64,000 bases of DNA, taken from assembly GCA_903835685.1 (NCBI GenBank), contig CAILNX010000026.1:62001-126000 (forward strand). Direction: 5' to 3'. The notes under the pieces are model-generated. The model made no database searches and was not told the origin of the DNA. It was given only the letters and a program-made list of their open reading frames with translations. Positions 17,571 to 25,963 of the stretch are shown piece by piece (the first letter of the stretch is position 1; every line of letters starts with the position of its first letter). The position numbers and the translations under genes are program-made. The stretch is from an uncultured delta proteobacterium. GTDB taxonomy: Bacteria > Desulfobacterota > Desulfovibrionia > Desulfovibrionales > Desulfovibrionaceae.

Positions 17571-19000
17571 GGCCGCCCCTCCAGGAAGCGCGCCGCGTCC
17601 GTGAGCATCGCGCGCAAGGGGGCCGGGATGTACAGGCCGAGCGCAAGGACCAGGAGCATGAGGAGGACCATGGGCGCACCGGTGAGCCATCCGTCGCAAT
17701 ACTCGGCATTGGCCGTCTCATGAGGCGCGCGGCCCTGGACCACGCGCAGCACGGTCTGGCTCATGCCGATGAAAATGACCAGCAGCAGGAACAGGAAGGT
17801 CCCCCCGATCACGTACCGCCCGGCGTCCAGGGCCCCGTTGAAGATGGAGAACTCACTGATGAAGGGGGCAAAGGGCGGGGACCCGGTGATGGCCAGAAAG
17901 GCGGCCAGGAACAGCGCGCCGGACAGGGGCAGCCGCCGCATGGCCCCGAACACCACCTCGGTGCTCTTGCTGCGATAGGCCCGGTGGATGTTCCCGGCGG
18001 ACAGGAAGAGCACCCCCTTGGTCAGCCCGTTGGCCAGCACGTGCAGCATGGTCCCGAACAGGGCCGTGCGCCCGATGCCCAGTCCCAGCACCAGGATGCC
18101 CATGTGCTCGATGCTGGAATAGGCCAGCATCCGCCGGAAATCGCGCTGCCCGATGAGGAACAGACAGGCCACCACCATGGAGAACAGGCCCATGGTCAGC
18201 AGCAGGGGCGAGGTGAAGGGGTCCTCTCCGGCCAGGTGGCAGATGTGCTGGATGCGCAGGATGGCCAGAAAGGCGCAACTGGTGACCCCTCCGGCCAAAA
18301 GCGCCCCGACCACGCTGGGGGCCTCGCCGTAGGCGTCGGGCTTCCATTTGTGCATGGGGGCCAGGCCCATCTTGGTGCCGTAGCCCACCAGGAGCAGGAC
18401 AAAGGCGGCCTGGAGCCAGGGTTTGGACATCCTCGGGGCCTGGCGCAGAAGCCCTTCCAGCAGGAGCATGGAGTCGAGCCCTTCGTGCAGGGAGGCGTAG
18501 GCCAAGAAGAAGGTGCCGAACAGGGCCATGGCGATGCCCACGGACCCGACCAGCAGGTACTTCCAGGTGGCCTCGATGCTCTGCTGGGTGCGGTTGAAAT
18601 AGATCAGCGGCGCGGTGGCCAGGGTGGTGGCCTCCATGGCCACCCACATCAGGCCCAAGTGGTGGGACCAGATGACCAGGCTCATGGCCCCCAGCATGGT
18701 CAGCAGGCAGGAGCAGAACACCCGGTTGGACAGTTCCTGCCGGTAGCGCAGGTAGCCCACGGTATGGAAGGAGCAGAACAGAAAGAGCAGGCTGACCTGG
18801 AGCAGGATGATGCGGCTTAAAGGGTCCAGCACCAGCCAGGCCGAGCCTTGGGTCACCTCCGGCCTGGCCAGGGCGACTGCCACCAGGAGCAGGTGCCCGG
18901 CGGCCGTGACAGGCACCAGCCACGGCCGCCAGTGGTTGGAGGGCGTCATCGCGGCCACGGCGGCCATGGCCAGGGGGAACAGGATCATGATCAAGGCCAT
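17567..19000 (-). CDS. Antiporter-like membrane subunit, HyfF/NuoN type
   Basis: This 477-residue, roughly 14-helix protein is a proton-translocating oxidoreductase subunit of the Mrp/NuoLMN superfamily. The conserved glutamate of helix 5 is in MWVAMEATTL and a conserved lysine in ATWKYLLVGSVGIAMALFG, the pattern of HyfF. Further conserved patches are YGTKMGLAPMHKWKPDAYGEAPS and QRDFRRMLAYSSIEHMGI. Such subunits conduct protons or sodium ions. Its ATG follows AAGGA and is 3 bases after the stop of the HyfE-like gene. Confidence 0.9.
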   Translation of the reverse strand: MALIMILFPLAMAAVAAMTPSNHWRPWLVPVTAAGHLLLVAVALARPEVTQGSAWLVLDPLSRIILLQVSLLFLFCSFHTVGYLRYRQELSNRVFCSCLLTMLGAMSLVIWSHHLGLMWVAMEATTLATAPLIYFNRTQQSIEATWKYLLVGSVGIAMALFGTFFLAYASLHEGLDSMLLLEGLLRQAPRMSKPWLQAAFVLLLVGYGTKMGLAPMHKWKPDAYGEAPSVVGALLAGGVTSCAFLAILRIQHICHLAGEDPFTSPLLLTMGLFSMVVACLFLIGQRDFRRMLAYSSIEHMGILVLGLGIGRTALFGTMLHVLANGLTKGVLFLSAGNIHRAYRSKSTEVVFGAMRRLPLSGALFLAAFLAITGSPPFAPFISEFSIFNGALDAGRYVIGGTFLFLLLVIFIGMSQTVLRVVQGRAPHETANAEYCDGWLTGAPMVLLMLLVLALGLYIPAPLRAMLTDAARFLEGRP

Positions 19001-19003
19001 GGA

Positions 19004-19645
19004 TCATTCCTTCAGGGAAACCAACTGGCGCGTGTCCAGAGAGGAAAAGGCCTGGTTGATGTGGTTCACGATGATGCAGATCACGAAAATGCCCACGAAC
19101 AGGTCCAGAAGCACCCCCAGTTCGACCACCAGCGGCAGGGCCTCGATGAGCAGGGTCCCGAAGATGTAGATGCCGTTCTCCAGCACGAGATAGCCCACGA
19201 TTTGGGTGATGGCCTTGACCCGGGTGGTGAGCAGGATGAAGCCCACCAGCACGGTGGCGATGGACGCGGGAACCAGCAGGACCCCCTCGTGCTGGTCGGC
19301 CAGGGGCAGTTGGTCGGCGAACAGGACAGCGAACAGGATGGCTGCGGCCCCCAGGATGACCGAGGGGAGACGCCCGATGAGCGGCCCCACCTCGCGCTTG
19401 ATCTGGGCGTCGCGCAGGGCGCGCATCATGATCAAGGGGATGACCACCCCCTTGATGGCCACGGCCGCGACAACCATGAGGACCGCCGGAAGGGCCACGT
19501 GCTGGGGCACCAGCAGGGGGATGGCCCCGAGGAGTGCGCCCTGGACGGCCACGATGCGGATCAAGGCCCTGATCCGGCTGGCGGCCAGGGCGAAGAGGTT
19601 CATCACCAGGACGATCACGAGAATGGCGTTGAGCAGGCTGGTCAT
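19004..19645 (-). CDS. HyfE/NuoK-like membrane subunit
   Basis: This 213-residue protein has six or seven hydrophobic helices and resembles HyfE, with a C-terminal NuoK-like part (GYLVLENGIYIFGTLLIEALPLVVELGVLLDL, quoted in part: YLVLENGIYIFG, VVELGVLLDLFVG) carrying the two conserved glutamates. A longer frame would begin at 19804, but its extra residues overlap the NuoH-like gene and look like shadow sequence, so the ATG at 19645 was chosen. No clear ribosome binding site precedes it, suggesting coupled translation from the gene ending 6 bases upstream. Confidence 0.87.
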   Translation of the reverse strand: MTSLLNAILVIVLVMNLFALAASRIRALIRIVAVQGALLGAIPLLVPQHVALPAVLMVVAAVAIKGVVIPLIMMRALRDAQIKREVGPLIGRLPSVILGAAAILFAVLFADQLPLADQHEGVLLVPASIATVLVGFILLTTRVKAITQIVGYLVLENGIYIFGTLLIEALPLVVELGVLLDLFVGIFVICIIVNHINQAFSSLDTRQLVSLKE

Positions 19646-19650
19646 GTGCG

Positions 19651-20559
19651 TCACCCGATCAGCAGGAGGAATCCGAATCCACAGGAGAGCAGCGCGGCCA
19701 CGAGCAGGTAGGGCACATGCCGCATTTGCAGCCTGGCCATCACGGACTCGACCACGCCGACCACGGCCGCGAGCAGGAGCATCTGCACCAGGAAAAGGGA
19801 CCAATCCAGCCAGGCCAGCCCGGTCTGAAACGGGGCGATCACGTGCAGAAGCAGGGTCCCGAGAATGAACAGCTTGAGGGCGGCCGTGTACAGGATGACC
19901 CCGAACAGCGGCCCGCTGTGGTCCAGCACCATGACCTCGTGGATCATGGTCAGTTCGAGGTGGGTGTTCGGATCGTCCACCGGAATGCGGCAGGTTTCGG
20001 CCAAAAGCACCGCGAACAGCCCGATGGCCACCAGAATCAGGGGCGCGGCGGCCTGGGCCGGAAATCCGCTCATGGGGCCGTGCAGCATGTCGGCCAGGGT
20101 CAGGGAACCCGATATCTTGGCCAGGACCAGAAGGGCGATGAAGAGGGCCGGTTCCGTGAGGCAGGCAAAGGCCACTTCCCGGGCCGCGCCCATGCCCTCA
20201 AAGGGCGAACCGGTGTCCAGGGCCGCCGTGGTGGTGAAAAATCTGGCCAGCCCCAAAAGATAGGCAAAGAAGATGAGGTCTCCGGTGAAAGTGACCGGCG
20301 CGGCGAACCGGCCCATGGGCGCCACCAGCCCGGCCAAAATTACCGCAGCCAGGGTGATGACCGGCCCGAAGCGGAACACCCAGGTGGTGGTCTCGCTCAG
20401 CACCATGCCCTTGCGCATGAGCTTGACCAGGTCGGAGTACGGCTGCAGCAGGGGCGGACCAACGCGGCCCCCGAACCAGGCCTTGACCTTGTTGATCACG
20501 CCCAGCAGAAGCGGGGGCATGATCAGCAGCAACAGTCCGTGCATCAGAATATGCATCAT
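19651..20559 (-). CDS. NuoH/HyfC-like membrane subunit
   Basis: This 302-residue, about eight-helix protein is the quinone-site-side anchor subunit in complex I and related hydrogenases. Diagnostic segments include KAWFGGRVGPPLLQPYSDLVKLMRK, read as GRVGPPLLQPYSDL and VKLMRKG, the acidic loop LAETCRIPVDDPNTHLELTM (pieces: ETCRIPVDDPNTHLEL) and EVMVLDHSGP. These match HyfC/HycD. It would link the antiporter modules to the peripheral subunits. The start could be either of two adjacent ATGs (20559 or 20556). Confidence 0.92.
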   Translation of the reverse strand: MMHILMHGLLLLIMPPLLLGVINKVKAWFGGRVGPPLLQPYSDLVKLMRKGMVLSETTTWVFRFGPVITLAAVILAGLVAPMGRFAAPVTFTGDLIFFAYLLGLARFFTTTAALDTGSPFEGMGAAREVAFACLTEPALFIALLVLAKISGSLTLADMLHGPMSGFPAQAAAPLILVAIGLFAVLLAETCRIPVDDPNTHLELTMIHEVMVLDHSGPLFGVILYTAALKLFILGTLLLHVIAPFQTGLAWLDWSLFLVQMLLLAAVVGVVESVMARLQMRHVPYLLVAALLSCGFGFLLLIG

Positions 20560-20569
20560 GGCTGGCCCT

Positions 20570-22573
20570 TCATCGCGCGAACAACCGGGAGAGGAACCCG
20601 TCTATGGGCAACAGGGTGCTCAGCATGAGCACCACCGCGATCAGGATGTAGAGCACGTAATGCTGGGTCAGCCCCTGCTGGAGCTGGTGGATCCAGTCGC
20701 ACCACCGGGCCACGCAGCGGCCCACCGGCGCGAGCACCCGGTCCAGGACCAGGTCGTCCACGTGGCTGTGCATCCCCGCTGCCCGGGGAAACGGCCCCTC
20801 GATCCCGGGGGGATGCACGCGCGGGCGCAGCACCCAGGCGAACATGGTCACGATGATCTGGGCAAAGGACGCGGCGGTGTACTGCATGCGGCTGGTCGGG
20901 AGGGCGTACCCGCAGTCCCAGGTGCCCACGCGGCGCGCGGCGCGGCCTCGGGCCGTAAAGGCCAGGGCCAGGACCCCGGCGAACGCGACCAGGGCCAGGG
21001 ACATGGCCCCGACCGTGTCCAGGGGAACCAGGGAGGCGACGCTGAAAGGGGCGGAACCCGGTGGGAGCAGACCGGCCATGGCCCGGTCCAAGACCGGGGC
21101 AACCAGCCCGGGGGCCAGGCCGATCAGGGCGCAGCAGGCGGCCAGGACCAGCATGGGCGCGCGCATGGACAGGGGCGCTTCGTGGGCCTGGGCCGGGTCG
21201 TGGTCGCGCGGGGTCCCCAGGAACACCGCGCCGTACACCTTCACGAAGCAGGCCACGGCCAGGGCTCCGATCATGGCCAGGACCGGCGCGCCGATCACGG
21301 CCGCCGATCCGCCCGCCCCAGGCACGGTGATGGTCCGGAACAGGCCCAGGTACACGAGCAGCTCGCTCACGAATCCGTTCAGCGGGGGCAGCCCGCAGAT
21401 GGCCACCGCGCCGACCAGAAACAGGCCCGCGGTCCAGGGCATGCGCTTGGCCAGCCCGCCCAGACGGTCGATCTCCTGGGTGTGCGTGGCCTGGACCACG
21501 GAACCCGCGCACAGAAAGAGGAGGGATTTGAAGAAGCTGTGGTTCCACACGTGCAGCAGGCACCCGGCCAGGCCCAGCACGATCCATTCCGGCCGGTGGG
21601 CCGAGCGCCCGAGCATGGCCAGGCCCAGGCCCATGAGGATGATGCCGATGTTCTCCACGCTGTGGTAGGCCAGCAGCCGTTTCAGGTCGTGTTGGCCGAT
21701 GGCGAACACCACCCCCAGGAGCCCGCTGATTGCGCCCAGGACCAGGATCAACCCGCCCCAAGCCCCGGGAGGATCGGGCAGCAGGAAGAGGAAACGCACC
21801 AGCCCGTAGACCCCCATCTTGAGCACCACGCCGGAAAGCATGGCCGAGACCTGGCTCGGGGCGTTGGCGTGGGCCCCGGGCAGCCAGAAATGCAGCGGCA
21901 TCATGCCCGCCTTGAGCCCGAATCCGAGCAGGGCCAGAAAGAACAGGCCGTTCAGCACGCCCAGGCCCACGGCCTCGCTGGCCAGCGGCAGCAGGGCGTA
22001 GGAGCCCGTGGCCCAGCGCCACAGGGAGAACAGGCCGAACAGGGTCAGGGTGCCCAGGTGCGTGGAGACCAGATACACCCAGCCCACCTGGCGGCACTCT
22101 TCCCGGTGGTCCTCGGTGCTGACCAGGAAAAAGGCCGACAGGGCCATCACCTCCCAGCCCAGCAGAAAGGCCATGGCCTGCCTGGCCAGGACCAGAAGGG
22201 CCATGCCCGCGACCATGAGCCCCCAGAACAGTTGAAGTTTGCGGCCGTTTTCCGGATGTTGGTCCTGGGGCCAGTAGCCCAGGCTGTAGAGGGAGCCCAG
22301 TCCGCCCATGAGGAAGATCGGGACCAGAAAGAAGGCGCTGAGGGCGTCCACACCGATCAGGGAATCGCCCATGGCCGGCCAGGGGAAAACAACGATCCGG
22401 TCCTGGGCGGACGTAAGGCCCAGGCAGGCCCCGGCCAGACCCGCGAGCGCGCCGCTGGCCATGAGCCCCACGGCCACCCGTTGGCCCCAGCGCGACGACC
22501 TGCCCAGAAAGACCCCGGGCAATCCGCTGCCTGCGGCGAGGAGGGTGGCGATCAGGATCAGGGTCAGGGCCAT
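20570..22573 (-). CDS. Large antiporter-like membrane subunit, HyfB/NuoL type
   Basis: This 667-residue protein has about 16 hydrophobic helices and the NuoL/HyfB core: FLLGWEVMALSAFFLV with the conserved glutamate, GFGLKAGMMPLHFWLPGAHANAPS, and QHDLKRLLAYHSVENIGII. It is the second antiporter-like subunit of the complex. A GTG at 22579 and an ATG at 22573 are both possible starts; neither has a good ribosome binding site. It is the first structural gene, 53 bases after the regulator. Two antiporter-type subunits imply a complex with sizeable ion-pumping capacity. Confidence 0.9.
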   Translation of the reverse strand: MALTLILIATLLAAGSGLPGVFLGRSSRWGQRVAVGLMASGALAGLAGACLGLTSAQDRIVVFPWPAMGDSLIGVDALSAFFLVPIFLMGGLGSLYSLGYWPQDQHPENGRKLQLFWGLMVAGMALLVLARQAMAFLLGWEVMALSAFFLVSTEDHREECRQVGWVYLVSTHLGTLTLFGLFSLWRWATGSYALLPLASEAVGLGVLNGLFFLALLGFGLKAGMMPLHFWLPGAHANAPSQVSAMLSGVVLKMGVYGLVRFLFLLPDPPGAWGGLILVLGAISGLLGVVFAIGQHDLKRLLAYHSVENIGIILMGLGLAMLGRSAHRPEWIVLGLAGCLLHVWNHSFFKSLLFLCAGSVVQATHTQEIDRLGGLAKRMPWTAGLFLVGAVAICGLPPLNGFVSELLVYLGLFRTITVPGAGGSAAVIGAPVLAMIGALAVACFVKVYGAVFLGTPRDHDPAQAHEAPLSMRAPMLVLAACCALIGLAPGLVAPVLDRAMAGLLPPGSAPFSVASLVPLDTVGAMSLALVAFAGVLALAFTARGRAARRVGTWDCGYALPTSRMQYTAASFAQIIVTMFAWVLRPRVHPPGIEGPFPRAAGMHSHVDDLVLDRVLAPVGRCVARWCDWIHQLQQGLTQHYVLYILIAVVLMLSTLLPIDGFLSRLFAR

Positions 22574-22626
22574 GGGCACGTCCGGTTCTAAGGGTCAACG
22601 CATGGGGGCAGTGTATTCTCTGTCGA

Positions 22627-23337
22627 TCACGGGACCTGCTCTTTGCTTTGATTGCCGTTGGCCTTGGGCAGGGCGGACTCGACCCGGGACAGGGCCTCGG
22701 CCAGTTCGTCCCGCGAGGCCTGCCGTTTCAGCGCGGCCTTGAAGTCCTGGTCCTGGAGCACGAAACCCAGGCGGGAGAGCAGGTGCAGGTGGGCCCGAAC
22801 CGTCGGGCTGATGAGGGTGAACAGGATGCTCACCGGCTGGTTGTCGATGGCCCTAAAGTCGATGGGATGATCCAGGAAGCACAGAGTCACGGTGGGCCGG
22901 GTGATGTGCAGGATGACCGGATTGCGGACGTGGGGGATGGCGATGCCGCCGCCGATTCCCGTGGAGCCGAGCGTCTCTCGGGCCAGCAGCACCTGGTAGA
23001 GGAATTCCCGGTCCACCTCTTCCGGCAGGTTCAGGACATCGATGACGCAGCGCAGCACCGAGGGCATGTCCGTGCCCCCGACCCGGTAGGCCACCCCGCC
23101 CGCCTTCAAGGCGCTCGAGAGGCTCGGCAGGGGGGTCGCGCCCGACTCTCCCTCCAGGAAGATGTCCGGGGAGATGTGGATGCGCCGGGAGGTGGCCCAT
23201 TCCAGCAGTTCGGCCCGGTTGAACCGGAACTGTTCGTTGATCCGGTAGGCCGGGATGGCCTCCTGCTTGACCCAGCGATAGATGGTCTTTTCCGAAACGT
23301 TGAGAAGGTTGGCGGCATCCTTGACTGACAGTTGCAT
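22627..23337 (-). CDS. Regulator: HTH DNA-binding domain joined to PTS EIIA domain
   Basis: This 236-residue protein starts with an excisionase/MerR-like helix-turn-helix (residues 1-60: MQLSVKDAANLLNVSEKTIYRW, in part AANLLNVSEKTIYRWVKQ) and ends with a fructose/nitrogen-type EIIA domain (about 85-225) including GIGGGIAIPHVRNPV, where the histidine is the usual phosphorylation site. It heads the Ehr-type operon, and probably controls it in response to a phosphoryl signal (inference). The start follows GGAGG. A TTGACA promoter and inverted repeats lie just upstream, suggesting autoregulation. Confidence 0.85.
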   Translation of the reverse strand: MQLSVKDAANLLNVSEKTIYRWVKQEAIPAYRINEQFRFNRAELLEWATSRRIHISPDIFLEGESGATPLPSLSSALKAGGVAYRVGGTDMPSVLRCVIDVLNLPEEVDREFLYQVLLARETLGSTGIGGGIAIPHVRNPVILHITRPTVTLCFLDHPIDFRAIDNQPVSILFTLISPTVRAHLHLLSRLGFVLQDQDFKAALKRQASRDELAEALSRVESALPKANGNQSKEQVP

Positions 23338-23377
23338 CCGTGCCCTCCAATCAGAAGCGTCTCTGGAACAGAACAAA

Positions 23378-23413
23378 TTTGGACATTACTATTTGATGTC
23401 CATTAATGTCAAA
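23378..23413 (-). promoter_or_regulatory. Promoter and inverted repeats before the HTH-EIIA regulator
   Basis: On the minus strand TTGACA (23412-23407) is followed 18 bases later by TAATGT. Two inverted repeats overlap this: TGGACAT-N9-ATGTCCA (23380-23402) and an outer pair TTTGACATTA / TTTGGACATTA. The region is AT-rich compared with its surroundings. It looks like a promoter with an operator, probably for the regulator and Ehr-type operon. Confidence 0.5.
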
Positions 23414-23480
23414 CGAAATGGCTTTTTGACAGGAGAGAGGGGGGAGGTGGAGGGAGTGTTTTTTTTGGGGCGAAATGATG

Positions 23481-23513
23481 GGCAGCGGCGCGCAATCGTT
23501 GCGCGCCGCTGCC
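23481..23513 (-). terminator. 15-bp perfect hairpin after the SPFH reading frame
   Basis: GGCAGCGGCGCGCAA, loop of three, TTGCGCGCCGCTGCC: a perfect 15-pair stem. On the minus strand it begins directly after the second in-frame stop (23516-23514) of the SPFH frame. No U-run follows in either direction, so it is not a classic intrinsic terminator, but it most likely marks the 3' end of the SPFH transcript. Confidence 0.6.
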
Positions 23514-23585
23514 TTACAGGAATGCCTTGGGGTTGACCTTCACGGCCTCCGCGAGTCGTTTGGCCGTTTCCTTGGCGATGGGGCC

Positions 23586-24515
23586 TTATTTGAGATTGAT
23601 GAAGGGGGCTGCCGGGGCTGTTCCGCTCATGACCGTTTGGGGGGCTTGCCCGGTCCATTTGTTGGCCAGGATGTGCTGGATGACCAGGGGATTTGCCGCC
23701 ACGGCCTTGCCGATGATGTCCGCGCTCTTTGCTTCCGCCTGGGCCTTCATCCAGATGGCGTCGGCTTCGCCCTGGGCCTTTGTTCTTGCGGCGTCGGCTT
23801 CGCCCGAGGCCTTGGCCCGGGTCTGGTCCGCTTCAAACTGGATCTTGCGAACCGTATTTTCAGCGGAAACAGCGTCGTTTTTGGCTTTGACCGCGTCCTC
23901 GACCGATTTGGAGAAAACCGGGGAATACTCCAGTTGGGTGATCTGGACATCAATAATTTCCAGACCGAACATTTCAGCCAGAGAGGCCCCGACACTTTGC
24001 TGGATTTCATGAGAAATGACTTCGCGTTCTTCAGAGATTTTCAGGGTATTTCGTTTCGCAAAGATTTTCAGGGAGCGGTCGGCTATGACCGGCTTGACCG
24101 TATCCGTGACGTCAAAATGACCAGAACGCCCCACTTTATACAAAAGAAACATGACCGCCTTTTCAGGGATTCTGTAGTTCACATTGAGTGAAATTTTGAG
24201 CCATTGGTTGTCAATGGTATAGACCGTGAGATCCTTGAGGGAAAAAATCGAAAGGGACACCTGGATCGTGTCAATGTCATCGATCGGGGTCTTGAAATGA
24301 ATACCTGGGCCGTATGGCTTTTCCGTCACGACCGTTCCGAGGCGGCGCAGACCGGCCATTTCCGTGGGGGCAACGATGAAATAGCTGGAAGATGCCAGGA
24401 AAAAGAGAATGGCCAACAGAATTATCCACTTGAAATGGTTCTGAGATTTGAAGAAGTGCAGGGGGCTTTGCCGGTTGCTGAATATGTTTTCGATGGAAAT
24501 GGGATCGTCGGCCAT
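23586..24515 (-). CDS. SPFH/band 7 family membrane protein, C-terminus interrupted by a stop
   Basis: This 309-residue protein has one membrane segment (residues about 28-48: WIILLAILFFLASSSYFIV), a band 7 domain (about 50-210) and a coiled, alanine-rich stretch (AKASGEADAARTKAQGEAD) as in stomatin, HflK/C and prohibitin proteins, which form ring scaffolds on membranes. After the TAA at 23588-23586 the same frame stays open for 23 more codons (GPIAKETAKRLAEAV..., ending at 23514), which looks like coding sequence and suggests a recent nonsense mutation or read-through. Base composition is clearly lower in GC than the neighbours. The start follows AAGGAG. Confidence 0.88.
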   Translation of the reverse strand: MADDPISIENIFSNRQSPLHFFKSQNHFKWIILLAILFFLASSSYFIVAPTEMAGLRRLGTVVTEKPYGPGIHFKTPIDDIDTIQVSLSIFSLKDLTVYTIDNQWLKISLNVNYRIPEKAVMFLLYKVGRSGHFDVTDTVKPVIADRSLKIFAKRNTLKISEEREVISHEIQQSVGASLAEMFGLEIIDVQITQLEYSPVFSKSVEDAVKAKNDAVSAENTVRKIQFEADQTRAKASGEADAARTKAQGEADAIWMKAQAEAKSADIIGKAVAANPLVIQHILANKWTGQAPQTVMSGTAPAAPFINLK

Positions 24516-24580
24516 GGGCGGCTCCTTAGGGGGTCAGATGATTTCGAGTGGATTTTTGGAAGCCAGCCGCATGATCGCGC

Positions 24581-25057
24581 TTAGGCCAGGCGCAGCGCGG
24601 CAATCGTTGCATGGGCGCATCCCCCGCTGATGTCAGGAGAAATGCGTATCTCCAGCACCGTCATTTCTGCGATATCAACGTCATAGTCCTCGATTTCGCG
24701 GGTGGCGGCCGGAGGGCTGAAGTTGAACTGCTGACGCACGATTTCCTGAAACGAGCGGCCCTGATCCGAGGACCATTGCAGCAGGAACTCCTGCGTGCGC
24801 TGCTGCGCAGGCTCAAGGAATTCGAGGTGGATACGCTTGATCCGCAGGGGGGTGTCAAACAACAGCCGAACCGTCTGCTGGCCTGTTTCCGAGGCCCGCC
24901 AGCCGGAACCGGCACCGGGTTTCAAAGCCGACTCGATCGGGTGCGTTGCGTCCTCGGACGTGAGTTCCGCCTGCGCTAAATTCTCCACGTCCAACCAATC
25001 CTCAGCCTTGGATGAGGGGTCATGTTGCGTGTCTTGGGTGATGATACGCTTGCGCAT
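24581..25057 (-). CDS. Small discoidin-like (carbohydrate-binding type) protein
   Basis: This 158-residue cytoplasmic protein resembles a family usually annotated as carbohydrate-binding, with a jelly-roll pattern: ELTSEDATHPIESAL, GSGWRASETGQQTVRLLFD, IKRIHLEFLE, RTQEFLLQWSSD, EIVRQQFNFSPP and ISPDISGG. No signal peptide is present, so extracellular sugar binding is doubtful. The ATG at 25057 (MRKRIITQ) with GGAG upstream is preferred to the one at 25105. It lies between the Flox operon and the SPFH gene on the same strand. Its real role is not known. Confidence 0.75.
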   Translation of the reverse strand: MRKRIITQDTQHDPSSKAEDWLDVENLAQAELTSEDATHPIESALKPGAGSGWRASETGQQTVRLLFDTPLRIKRIHLEFLEPAQQRTQEFLLQWSSDQGRSFQEIVRQQFNFSPPAATREIEDYDVDIAEMTVLEIRISPDISGGCAHATIAALRLA

Positions 25058-25126
25058 AGACGTGTCTCCATTGGCCGTTGCCCCATACAGGAGGTCCCAC
25101 GACATTCAGGGGTGAAGATGTGGCGC

Positions 25127-25963
25127 TCAGAACTCGTCGGGCAGGGCCTTGAGCTGGGCTCTGGTGAATACGGGTCCGTCCACGCAGATGAGGGTTCCGC
25201 CCACGTTGCACCGGCCGCAGAGCCCCACCCCGCATTTCATGCGCCGCTCCAGGGTGGTGACCACGTTCTCGTCGGCAAATCCCAGCTTTTCCAGGGCGGC
25301 CAGGGTGTAGCGGATCATGATCGGCGGGCCGCAGGTCACGGCCACGCAGTTGTCCGCAGGCGGGGCCAGCTCCATGAGCAGATTGGGCACCAGGCCCACC
25401 TGCCCGGCCCAGTCCGGGGATTTCTGGTCCACGGTGAGGATGAGTTCGATCTGGCCCGCATCCCGCATGGCCTCCATCTCCTGGCGGTAGCAGAGGTTCG
25501 CCGGGCCGCGCGCGCCGTAGACCACCCGGATGCGGCCGTAGTCCCCCCGGTTGTCCAGCATGAACAGGAGCAGGGTGCGCAAAGGGGCCATGCCGATGCC
25601 GCCAGCCACGAAGACCACGTCCTTGCCCCGCATGTCCTGGTAGGGGAAGTGGTTTCCCAAAGGGCCGCGCAGCCCGAGCTTGTCCCCGGCCTGGAGCATG
25701 TGCAGCCGTCCGGTGACCTCGCCCACGCGCATGACCGAGAATTGCAAATATTCCCGGCGGGTGGGCGGGGAGTTGATGACAAAGGTGGCCTCCCCGGTCC
25801 CGAACACCGACAACTGGGCCACCTGGCCGGGCTCAAACGTGAAGCTCTCCCGGGCTGCCTCGTCGCACAGCTCGACCCGGAAGGACTTGATGTCCGGGGT
25901 CTCCACCACCACCTCAAGAATCCGGGCCAGGGACGGGAGATAGGGATTGGGCAGGGAGCTCAT
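25127..25963 (-). CDS. floxA: Flox flavoprotein subunit, FAD/NAD(P)-binding
   Basis: This 278-residue protein belongs to the ferredoxin-NADP reductase-like family that includes hydrogenase gamma and dihydroorotate dehydrogenase K subunits. It has a FAD-binding barrel (FVINSPPTRREYLQFSVMRVG, read in parts), a NAD-binding part (FVAGGIGMAPLRTLL, CGPPIMI) and a C-terminal 2Fe-2S motif (CGVGLCGRC...C). In sulfate reducers this gene type ends the hdr-flox operon and is thought to let NAD(P)H donate to or accept from Hdr. It overlaps floxB by 4 bases (ATGA). Confidence 0.9.
   Translation of the reverse strand: MSSLPNPYLPSLARILEVVVETPDIKSFRVELCDEAARESFTFEPGQVAQLSVFGTGEATFVINSPPTRREYLQFSVMRVGEVTGRLHMLQAGDKLGLRGPLGNHFPYQDMRGKDVVFVAGGIGMAPLRTLLLFMLDNRGDYGRIRVVYGARGPANLCYRQEMEAMRDAGQIELILTVDQKSPDWAGQVGLVPNLLMELAPPADNCVAVTCGPPIMIRYTLAALEKLGFADENVVTTLERRMKCGVGLCGRCNVGGTLICVDGPVFTRAQLKALPDEF

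Noticed and set aside
15257-22573. Calling the complex a Hyf/Hyc hydrogenase
   Set aside because: The nickel-binding cysteines of the large subunit are missing at both ends, so hydrogenase activity is not supported.
23481-23513. Treating the 15-bp hairpin as an attachment site or a rho-independent terminator for the regulator gene
   Set aside because: It has no T-run and lies downstream of the SPFH frame, not downstream of the regulator; no integrase or duplicated target is seen.
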